Assembly: GCF_018139145.2 (NCBI RefSeq)
Contig: NC_059471.1
Location: 81,862,520 to 81,926,519, forward strand
Length of the DNA stretch: 64,000 bases
Direction of reading: 5' to 3'
DNA from: Gymnogyps californianus
Taxonomy: Eukaryota > Chordata > Aves > Accipitriformes > Cathartidae
The notes below the pieces were generated by a model. It was not told where the DNA came from and did no database searches. It worked only from the letters and a program-made list of their open reading frames with translations. Below are positions 1 to 9,745 of this stretch, piece by piece. The translations under genes were made by a program, and so were the position numbers. Each line of letters begins with the position of its first letter. The stretch's first letter is position 1.

Positions 1-242
1 ACACATGCACATTGGTGCTCATGAGTATGAGAGGGAGAATAAGTGAAACTGGATTAATTTTAAAATAAACGAGATCCCTAAGGCATTGCATTGAGCTTTG
101 CTACACTGTTGGTACAATGCTGCAGCACTATTTCCTAGAGAGTTGCTTTCCGGTAAAGTATTGTATAGCATCTTGGTGTCTGTTATTGTTAGACTAGCAA
201 TAGTTGTATATGCATGCATTTCCTCTGGGTTTGGTTTTTTTT
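1..242. other. Unassigned non-coding DNA at the window edge
   Basis: No coding exon, repeat family or RNA gene is recognisable. A 10-bp palindrome ATGCATGCAT lies near 210-219. A T-run at its end leads into the G-rich tract that follows. Confidence 0.5.
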
Positions 243-270
243 GGGGGGGGAGGGGGCGAGGGAGGCAGGG
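243..270 (+). other. G-quadruplex-capable G-run cluster
   Basis: The tract holds an uninterrupted run of eight G (243-250), then five G (252-256), then GGG at 260-262 and GGG at 268-270, separated by loops of one to five bases. This satisfies the usual four-run G-quadruplex pattern on the + strand. It follows a T-run, so strand asymmetry is strong. Folding is inferred from pattern only. Confidence 0.6.
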
Positions 271-277
271 ATGTTGG

Positions 278-301
278 CCAATTCACAAATATGTGAATTG
301 G
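278..301. repeat. Perfect 10-bp inverted repeat (hairpin)
   Basis: CCAATTCACA (278-287) is mirrored exactly by TGTGAATTGG (292-301) around a four-base AATA loop. It begins eight bases after the G-run cluster. The arm contains a CCAAT sequence. No tail or product suggests a known small-RNA family. Confidence 0.7.
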
Positions 302-3300
302 GAAGGAAAACACTGTGCCTAATTACCTAGACTCTATAGCCCACTTCCACGCTAAGTCGTTGAGACAAACAACAAAATAAGAAGGACCAGACATGCAACA
401 TGCATGTCCAGCATTAACATAAAGAATAGTTAAAGAATTGGAAGCCATACTGATACAGTACAAATCATTAACCCACACCTGCCTGCTAAGGTGTCTAACA
501 CCACCATGGGAGGCTCTCGGTGCTGGCTGATATCTGAAGTGCCTCAAATACTGGATAGAACAGACTTGATGTATGGTCTAATCCTTTGTTTCTCCTCACA
601 GTAAACCAACTATGGATCCCCAAACCCTTTGTCATCCTTCTTTAAGTCTCCTCCCCTTCAAGCAGAAACTGTATTTATCTTGAACCTACAGCTGTCAGAG
701 CAGGAATGAAGAGTGACAGTTTCAATGACATTTCAGGCACCTATCTGCACACAGAATAAACTTCACACTTTTTGTTGCTTTGTAAAACTGTAACAACAAC
801 TTTAGGACTGTTTCTTATCATACATGGTCTTTGCTAGTTTCTTATTAAGCATTAATTGATCACTGATATACCAGCAGCACTGAGCGCTGCTGAGCAGGAC
901 CCAGGTCATGATGTACTGGGTCCTACCCTCTTCTGTTGCAACAGAATGTCTCTGCCTCTCCCACAGCAAGTAAGTATATTTCTATAGCCAAATCATGCCA
1001 GTTATTCCAAGAGAGCCATCACCAACTTTCAGCTATCAGAAGGGCTTAAAAGCTACAGAGAAAAATTAGAGAAATTCAGAGCAACTTAATAAAGCTGCTA
1101 GCTATAAAACAGTTGTTAAAATTGCACAGCAAAGCTCAGTCTGCTTCATCAGATCCTTTCTTTCTTTGCTTAGAACAGAGATGCATTTACCACAATGCTC
1201 AAGGGAGCATTTGGAGCAAAATCCTTCTTTGCTAATAGACCACTAATCACTAGGATTGCTACATCATATGTGCACATGCACAAAAAACCCCTACAGCAGC
1301 AGTGATGTCAGTGATGACTTTGAAAATGCTGAAGCTAAAGTCTTCTAAGCTATGGTATCCCCGCTGCATACACTTTGCTGCTGTTTCATTTACTTAATAT
1401 GTCAGAGGGGATGATGAATAAGAACGCGATTCCTTTACAGCCCAGAGGAAGAGGCAATAGTAAAGGTGATAATGCAGCTGGAAGCCCATGTGAAGCCTGA
1501 CTGAGGACTGCTTTCGTAACAGACTGGATACATCATTTGGTTTTACCTTGATAATGTAACTTGTCCAGTAACTTCCAGATGGTGAAGTGTCCCAGAAAGT
1601 TGAGTAATTTCCAAGAACATCCCATTGCAAACCAGGGTCTTACCCAAACCGAGTCCACTTGTACAACTGTGAAGAACATTACTGCACAAGCCAGGACTTT
1701 CTGGGTACACATTTACACCCCCTGCTTAGAGCAGATGCAATAAATGCGGCATTTCCTGAAAGCACCAGACCCACTGGGTCTATGTGGGCCCGCCCAGCAA
1801 GTTTTGGAGTGGTAAATTAAAAAATGAATAAAGTCACCAGTGTATGAAGTCATCAGTAAACAGAGAAGCAGATACATGGAGTTTATCTGCATTTACCCAC
1901 AAGTATGGCACTGAGACCAAGGCTCACGGAAAACACTGGATTTAACTGAATCTGGTACTACACAATTACATGGCAGTTCAGTTCAGGCTGTGAGACACTT
2001 GAAAGAGTTGTAGAAAAATCCACAACAGTTACCCTGACAAAATTCCCAGTCAGGAAACAGTATACATCTAGAGAAACCCAGAAGCAGAATGATTTTGAGT
2101 ATTAGTAGCGAAGTCAGAGTTGGGCCTTGCCCAGGACTGCAGGTAACCAGAAATGCATGGAGAACTGAACTATCAGAGTGATCAGTCAGTTGGCTTGAAC
2201 AGAAAATGATTGTTTTTTTTAAACACCACTCTTCCCTGAAATAATCCTAAATACAGGTTTTAAACAAAAATTACAAAATTCTCAATGTGCTCATCTTTTC
2301 ATTCTATGCACAATTTTAATTTGAAAACATATAATTTACAGATGGTTCATTAATTTAGAGTCCCAGATCAATTATAAAAAATAAAAATAACTTTCCATTT
2401 ACTTAAACCACTTGAAAGGTATTTAATTTCATTTAATTTATGGTTGTTTAAGGTGCATTACTGTACATAGTTTCAACAGCATCATTCAGGTGAATATAGA
2501 TATGGAGCTGCATAGGTAGTAGGTAACAGAGCTCATTAAGTGTTAAGAATGTTTCATTTTCTTCAGTCAACAAAATCTTTTCTAATACAGTACTTTAATT
2601 TTCATGTTATAGTTCTTAGAAAAATCTCAAGAATTAGAGGTGTGCATGAATTATAACCATCCATCTTATGAAAAAATCTGTATTTCTGTCTTTTTTCCAT
2701 TTTAAAATGGAGTGAAAGGCTGGAAATGTGACATATTCCACTGAATAGACATTTCTGAGAAATAACAGGCTGTCATGCCATCTCCCTGGATAGCCGTCAC
2801 TCAGCATATCAAGCAGCCTGCCTTGTTCATAGCCTACCTACTGCACTGGATGGGTAGGAGGAAAAAGCAGGCTTCACCTCCATCAAGAATTGCAACAGAA
2901 TTACATACATCTCCAGGGATATTTTGACTCCAACATACAAGATTTCTCTGACCAAAAGCTCTCTTAAACATTGTGGTCAGCACATATGCAAACACATGCA
3001 CGCACAGAGATACTGTTCGGTACAGGTAAGAGTGCGCAGTTGTCGGACCAAGCAAAATCCTTTTGAACTTATCTGTGTGAGGTGTGGTGAAATGATGATA
3101 AAAATGGAGAGCCAAGGGGATCATCTTTAGGATGAGAACACTATCAGAGCACATCTTCTACTCAACAGACTGGAAAAACCTTGGAAAAAAACACAGACCA
3201 CCCTTGTAGACTTTTTTCCCTACACAACAAGAGGCCTACAGAAATAGAATGGATGCCAGGTAAGGGCTGCATAGGAAACAGTGGCTCACCAGAGTTCCCA

Positions 3301-4269
3301 GAGATATGGTTCCAGCTACAGCTAAAGAAGGGCTCAGATTATGATGTCAGCAAAGTACAAAAATCAATTCAGGAACAAAGCTAAGACTAACAGAGTTTGC
3401 TCCTAAATAAGCAAAGCTCTGTTATCCTTTCTTTGAGCCATTGCGCTCACAGGTAGACACAGGAACTTGCGACTTCTCTGATGAGCAGTCCTGGAAATCG
3501 CACAGAACAAACATGCTGTTTGCCTGATCTAAATACTCTCCGACCTAATCCACATGTTATTTTAACTTGCTCTTCTCTACTGTCATGGTAATTGGCAGTA
3601 CCTTGCTACATCCACGGCCTCTGCTTGAAGTTCACAAATCTTTGATGTTCCACCCTACGGGAAGAGGGGTCAGCACATCTCGAGCGGGACGGTGCCAACA
3701 GCCTCCTGCTGAGCCCAGGTGGCCACGCAGGGTTAGTTTGCAATACTCGGACACCTGGCACATTTTCCTGCAATGGGAATCTTCTATATCTCGTAAGTAC
3801 GAGATTATTGATAGAAACTTGGGTAAATCCCTAGCCCTTTGAGCTGCAAAGAGCACTTGCAAAGCTCTGACTCACTGCATACCGGTGGCACAGTGTTTGA
3901 ACTAGCTCTGCCAACAACCTGCAACAACAGCTGAGAGAGGCGTGACCTTTCTCAGTTCAGAGCAACAGGCTGTTAATTTTGAAAGCCAGTGATAAATCAA
4001 CGTCAGCTTTGTTAGCAACCTAATGAAATTACCAGAAGTAAGAGGGAAGATCACACTCTGAAGTAAGCAGCTTGAGTAGCTTACGAACAGAATTTACGAT
4101 AACGTCAACAGGGTTTTTTCCAGATATTCCCAGCCAGGAAAAAGACTATTGAATTCTGCATCTCAAGCCCAGTCTCCTACTGTCACAAACATTGACATTA
4201 CACAAAACCTTCTGTACATTACCCAAGCGCACAGGCAGAACTAGGTAAGCATCTCCACTTCTTTCACTG
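302..4269. other. Unassigned non-coding DNA
   Basis: I see no recognisable exon or transposon here. Two neighbouring small hairpins occur at 872-892 (CAGCAGC/GCTGCTG) and 896-924 (AGGACCCAG/CTGGGTCCT, 11-base loop). From about 2200 to 2660 the DNA is strongly AT-rich with TTAATTT-type homeodomain-like strings. The open frames in this stretch are short and overlap one another on both strands, as expected by chance. Confidence 0.5.
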
Positions 4270-4860
4270 GTAGGCTGTTGCAGAATTTTGCTCCTCTGAT
4301 GGTCAGAAATTTTTTCTACTTTCTAGTCTAAATGTGTCCTCCTTCAGATCGTCTGTTTATACACTAAGACAGCCCTATAAGTGAAACAGTCCTAAGCGTT
4401 CCCTGATATTTATTCTCCAGACAGGTAGTAATCAAATCCTCTCAGGCTTTGTTTTTCTAAACCAAACAGCCAAACTCTTAATGTCACCTCCTTAGAAAGG
4501 CACTCTGTTCCTCATACACCACTTCCATTTGTCTGATTTGCAAGATAATCCAGCTCCTTCCTTCCCCTTACAAAAGGGATATCTTAATCCTCCTTTCTGT
4601 TGATTACAATTCCAAGCTTTGAGTCATCAGCATATTTCATTAGTACAGTTCTTCTTCTATTCCAAAGGTCTATTATACTAAATTGGTCCCAAGATCAACA
4701 GGAATTTCTCTAGTAACTTCCCTCCAGCCAACATTTCGGCTTTCAGCACTAATTGTTGTCATATCCCCATTAGCCAATTCCGTACTCATCTCAGATTTTT
4801 TTCCTACTGATCTGACTCATTGTATATAGCAATTTGCCATGTAATAAAAACATGAAAGTC
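4270..4860 (-). mobile_element. Old CR1 LINE fragment, antisense to + strand
   Basis: The + strand carries the reverse complement of decayed CR1 reverse-transcriptase-region sequence. Recognisable pieces are a 'ctcctctgatggtcagaa' stretch near 4290, gagtcatcagcatatttcat at 4621-4640, and then the 'ttggtcccaagatcaacagg' and 'aacttccctccagccaac' phrases typical of antisense CR1 and its relatives. No intact ORF2 survives on the minus strand. The fragment is ancient and its borders are approximate. The identification is by remembered family sequence, not by a search. Confidence 0.65.
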
Positions 4861-5479
4861 AATTAAAGAACTATACATCAAAAAAATATCTTATTAAAGT
4901 TCAGGTAAATACTTCATTAAGTCATCTTCCAGAACAACCAGAGCCATAACAGAGTAAAAGTATCTGCTAACCGGCCTGTCCTCCAGTGGGGACTACTCAG
5001 TCCCCTTTTCCCTTTCTCTCTGTCTTCTCCACGTCCCAGTTTGAGCACAGAAAGTGAGCGTGGGCACGGCTTTAACCTCAGCTGTGGTTACTTCCATTGC
5101 AGGAGCACTTGTGCCAAAGCTGATTTGGAAGGATGTTGGCTGCTCAGCTAAAACTGCTGATGAAGGTAGTTTTATGCCAACATTTGGCAGTTTCCACCCA
5201 ACTGATAGACCTCTTCTTCTGCTCCCGCTGCTGTGAGGGCAGCCATCTCCAGTTGGGAGATGAACTGGGCAGGGAGGGACCAGTAACTTCTTAGACTGCT
5301 GGAGCAGGGTTTGCCAGAGCATCTTCTGCAACATGCTAGAGATGGTATTTTAAACTGACCTACCTAAGTCAGGAGATACACTGAATTAAAGCAAATCGAG
5401 GGTGCAGTTCCATGTTACAGGTAATGATGAAGTGCCGCCAAGAGCTGCAGCATGCCCTTGTTCAGCCCACCACTGCTAG
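4861..5479. other. Unassigned non-coding DNA
   Basis: The first 100 bases are AT-rich. From about 4970 the sequence becomes more GC-balanced with overlapping open frames on both strands (4993-5334 minus, 5054-5236 plus). Neither resembles a known protein. No repeat is recognised. Confidence 0.45.
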
Positions 5480-5962
5480 CACCAGCTCCTGCCTGAGCTT
5501 ACAGAGAGCTTATCAGGAATTCACACAGAAGAAAAACTATCACTTCTTTTTTTTTCAGAAGGTCGTTTCTCTCTCTCAACCAGTTTGCCAGGAGCACCCG
5601 TGCCAGCACTAGTGAAGCAATTTAAAACTTTAATGGAATTAGCATACCCATCAGGCAGTTGCGCTGCCTGCAAAAACAATTTTAAAACAGATTTAAATAG
5701 AAGCCATGCAACATTTTTTGGTGCAAATGGAGACTGTGGGCCCAGATCACAGTTGGGTGCTCCTATCCCCAGCTGTCTATCTTGTCCCCCTGCCAGACAC
5801 TATTTTCCCTGTAACAGGGACAACAAAACTGGATGTGTCTGTGCTCAGATGGCCTGGCTGAGCATCATCATCCAGGTCTGTTGTCCCTACTTCAGGCAAT
5901 GTCTAAAGTCATGCCAGCAAAATGCAGCAGGGATGTCCACTGGAGGATCTGCATTGGGATGA
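5480..5962 (+). other. Cys-rich open frame behind a strong splice acceptor; unrecognised
   Basis: The plus frame is open for 160 codons, from after a TAG at 5477-5479 to the TGA at 5960-5962. The first ATG useful for a free-standing protein is at 5633, which gives 109 residues. That part is rich in cysteine, about a dozen in paired spacings such as CAAC, CLSC, CVC and CC. A long pyrimidine run ending in TTTTCAG (about 5543-5558) is an excellent 3' splice site and would make this an exon rather than a whole gene. I recognise no family. No clear donor was fixed, and the frame could be chance. The unusual Cys content and acceptor are the only reasons to list it. Confidence 0.2.
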
Positions 5963-8510
5963 TTAGAGACGTAGCTATCATTTCCTCGGGAGAATGATTG
6001 GAAAGCTATCCTGGCCCTGCGTTAATCTTATGTCCACTTAACTCTTGCACCCGCTTCTAAAGAAGCTATGTTAAAAGCTAATTTTCTTTTTTTTGTTTTT
6101 TTTTCAAAAAGAAGAGATGCGTTTTTTATACATAGCAATAAGGAAAGCATGAGTCCTTGGTGAGACCAGTTTCAAGTAAGTATCCTTAGGTACTTGCATA
6201 AATCTTGAAAAACTGAGTTGCAAATCCTGGGGAATAAGCTTGCTGCAAAGATATCACAGTTTTCATTATTGTCTTTTTCATACTGATGCTTCTCAATGCC
6301 TCACAGAATTGAAAAGAAAAAAAACTGTAGCGGTTAGAATAATAGTTAATAACAGATTACTGTACTTAAGAAGAAAACCCCTGAATTCTCTGAATTTATT
6401 CTTATTGAACCTGAATTATCTCACCCAGATACACCAGTTGGTTTCCTGACAGTTCAGAGATAAGGAGTGTCAGCAGTAATTTATTACCTGTAAGAAAGAG
6501 CCTCAGTACAGTGACACAACTTTTGCAGCATGTGGCCTTGTGTTGTCTAAGATAGTGCACCAGAAGTATTAAAATGGTCTGGGAGACTGAAACCATTGAA
6601 CCCTCAGAATGAAAAAATCTACATTAGGAATGAAAATATTTCCCGTTTCCTAGCAGAACTTTAAAAGCACACAAATACTCTAGGCAGTCAGTTTGCAGCT
6701 GAAAATAAGTTTTTCTCACACAATATGTCATTCCAAATGAGATATGCTAACATTTTTAATTCATGTGCTTCCTTCTAAAGATTTCTGGTGACAAAATTGT
6801 GAATGCTGTTAGCAACATTAGGAAGTCTTGCCATATCACTTATTCTACGTGTCTAAGTGAAAGACTTGAGCCACCCAAGAAGTGCAATAATCTCCCCGTG
6901 TACCTTGTTGGAAGAGCTGTATTGTTTCCATGTAAAAGGGTGAAGGTGGAGAAGGTCGTGTTTATGTACTTAGTGTACATTCTTGACACACAATCAGGAA
7001 ACTCTTCTTAAAGTATTTCCAAACCCATCTCCAAATAATATTCAATACTGTAAATCCCGCTCATATGTAATCCTGCTCATCATCTGAGATGAATCACGCT
7101 CCTCTGAAATAAGAGAAAGTCACCTGGATTGTCTTGCTGAGCAGCTACAGAACTCTGTGAATTCAGGCTAGAACTATGCATGAAAATGGAAATTAGAAAC
7201 TCTTAATCACATCAAAGCTTTTGTATGAATATAAACTGCTAGAGCCAATTGCCGCATTTGACACACGAAGCACGTGGTGGACCCAGTGCAGTCCTCCAGC
7301 AGTACCTCCACAAGCTTTGCACTCTCAGGGGCCCCTGTATGCCCTCATGCCACACATATTCTTGGTTTTATGCTATAAAAACATACTCTGGATGGCTGTG
7401 ACATAGCCACCTCTTTTTTTCGTACACTTTGTTATTATTTCTCTTTGTGTTTTTTTCTTCTTAAATTCAACGTCTAAAGGCGAGAGGAGATGCAGGGTCA
7501 AGTGCTATGTGATGTGGTGAATCCAGCCAGCATGTGCCAGTTAGCCTCAGGGCTACGTCTTGGTTTATTTCACCTCTGAACTAAATAGAGATGTAGGCTT
7601 GGAGGATACTGCAAAGCTAACAACACACAAACAGTGTGATCCCCGTGCAGTTTAGGAAGGTCAATCTCATGATGTCAATCAGAGGATTGGACCAGGGCAC
7701 CTTCCACTTCACATATTCTATACTTAGCCAAATAAGAGCTAGGTCTCTCTTTCCATGTGCTAAATCTACACCCAAAGTCTTGACTTAAAGCAACATGGAA
7801 GGCTGTCAAAAGAAGACTTGCTACCAGGGCCAAATGGACCGACCCTGCAGACCTGTGCAGCCACACCTCTACAAAACGAATCCTTTGGCAGCAGCACCAG
7901 CATAAGGAATTTTGGTCCCCAGCTCCCTGATGCCTCATTCTCTCCTCTGCTCAAGGCTGAGCACCATCACCACCCATGGTGCCGATGTACCTGCTTGTGG
8001 GATTGCACTGTGAAACAGGTCGTTCTGCAGCCCTGCCTAGTGCTCACCGGGGCCATGGGCAGTTTATGGGCACAGCAGAGAGGGTGGCAGCTTGGAGCAC
8101 AGGGGTAGGGAAGAGGAGGCCACTGCTAGAGGATGGCCCAAGTTTGGATACTTACTCAGAAAGCTCTGTGTCAGCACAGTTTACAGGGCTAATCTGTTCT
8201 CCGATCCCTCTGGTTAGAAAGTGCAGAAACTCTGAGGGAAAAATCCAGTGTAAAAAGTGAGGATTCTGTTTCCCTCTCCCACATTCAGAAACCCTCAGAA
8301 ATACCATCTTTATTTTGCTCTTCACTAACTCCATCCCAGAATACAAAACCTAGAAATATTTCCCAAGAAGCTGAGCTGTTGGTCCCTGAATTTTTCTCAT
8401 TTATCTATATTTTTCCCTACAAGTTAATTTTTGCTATTAATTCCCTGGCTTTATTTTTGTATAAATATTATAAATACTAAACTTGTGTAAATATTTGTGA
8501 TATAAATATT
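5963..8510. other. Unassigned non-coding DNA
   Basis: T-rich runs occur near 6087-6108. Between about 7680 and 8260 composition is more balanced and open frames overlap on both strands without a recognisable product. AT content rises sharply from 8380, with several TAAATATTA-type strings leading into the palindrome that follows. Confidence 0.45.
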
Positions 8511-8532
8511 ATCATTTACCATGGTAAATGAT
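8511..8532. repeat. Perfect 22-bp palindrome
   Basis: Each arm is ATCATTTACCA read from either strand, with no spacer (centre CCATGG). It lies in an AT-rich stretch. The symmetry could be a dimeric protein-binding site or a cruciform-prone point. No factor is assigned. Confidence 0.75.
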
Positions 8533-9273
8533 TTCTAAGTAAAAGCTGATCTCAATCAAGTTTCTCATTAGTGCTAGGGACAACTGAAAAAAAAAGAAGA
8601 TGCTGTATAGAATCAGGTTTTGTTTTATACAACATACCATCTTTTATGTTCTGGACCATCCAGCCTCGCCAAGAATTACTTCAGCTGGAAAATATCCTGG
8701 TAGGGAGACGTACTTGTAACTTTAGATACCATGAAGCACAAGTCTGAAACTTCAAATTTCAGCACTTTGTCCATAACAGTAAGGGGCAAAAGAACTCCAC
8801 TTCAGCTGAAAGATAAACTTAAATAAAGCTAAGTAAAAATATTATTGCATAGTAGTCAGCTAACAAGCAGTAACAGAGAAACCAATGAAGTGAAATTAAA
8901 GCAAGTTTAACTCATTTACAAAATGTAAAGAGAACTCAGGATTGATGAGAGGGTCAAATAAATGTAATGAACTTCCCATTTTGTGTAAGGTTTGCTTCTC
9001 TGGTTCTACATGCTTCAGCACTGATTGGGTTTAACAAAATACCACAAGAAAGACTGGTTTTCTGATAGCTTACTTTCAAAGAGTGTAAGACCATGAAATT
9101 CTACGCAATGGCATAGATTTTCATTCCAGGTTTTTCATTTAAAAAAACCAACCAAACAAAAAAAAGAATAACCATTTCAACTTCTGGATATGTCTGGATT
9201 TTCAGACCTTCAAAGCTTGGTTACTGCCAGCCTAAGCCTCCAGATGTGCTTGTTTCCAAATATCCAAAAGACT
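8533..9273. other. Unassigned AT-rich DNA before the LTR
   Basis: There are no coding or repeat matches. A-rich strings near 9139-9171 resemble an old poly-A or A-rich simple stretch. No adjoining LINE or SINE body is recognisable. Confidence 0.4.
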
Positions 9274-9745
9274 TGTTGTGGTTTAACCCCAGCCAGCTGC
9301 TAAGCACCACGCAGCCACTCACTCACTCCTCCCCGCTCCCTGGGGAGGGGATGGGGGGAGAATCAGAAAAAAAAGTAAAACTCATGGGTTGAGATAAGAA
9401 CAGTTTAATAATGAAAGTAAAATAAAATACTAACAGTATTAATAATAAAATACAATATAATAATAATAATATAAATTAAAAGGAATATAACAAAAAGAAG
9501 GAATGGAATATCCCTTTGGCTAGTTCAGGTCAGCTGCCCCGGCTCTGCTCCCTCCCAGCTTCTTGCACACCTGCTTGCTGGCAGAGCATGGGAAACTGAA
9601 AAATCCTTAACTTAGGATAAGCGCTACTTAGCAACAACTAAAACATCAGCGTGTTATCAACATCATTCTCACACAAAATCCAAAAGACAGCACTGCACCA
9701 GCTACTAGGAAGAAAATTAACTCTATCCCAGCCGAAGTCAGGACA
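9274..9745 (-). mobile_element. Solo LTR of an avian ERVL-type retrovirus, TATA segment missing
   Basis: Read on the minus strand, the element starts TGTCCTGAC and ends ...GGTTAAACCACAACA. It carries the same landmarks as the second copy at 22811-23410, including gctaagtagcgcttatccta and ctcaacccatgagttttact. The minus-strand polyadenylation signal ATTAAA is at 9404-9409. The length is 472 bp against 600 bp for the other copy. The missing ~130 bp corresponds to 23054-23184 of that copy, which holds its TATA box and probable start site. GACT occurs on both sides and is consistent with a short target duplication. No internal retroviral genes accompany it, so it is a recombined solo LTR. Confidence 0.9.
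9404..9409 (-). terminator. LTR polyadenylation signal (ATTAAA)
   Basis: ATTAAA on the minus strand sits just before CTGTTCTTATCTC, as in the sister copy. With the promoter segment deleted, it would act only on a read-through transcript. Confidence 0.5.
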
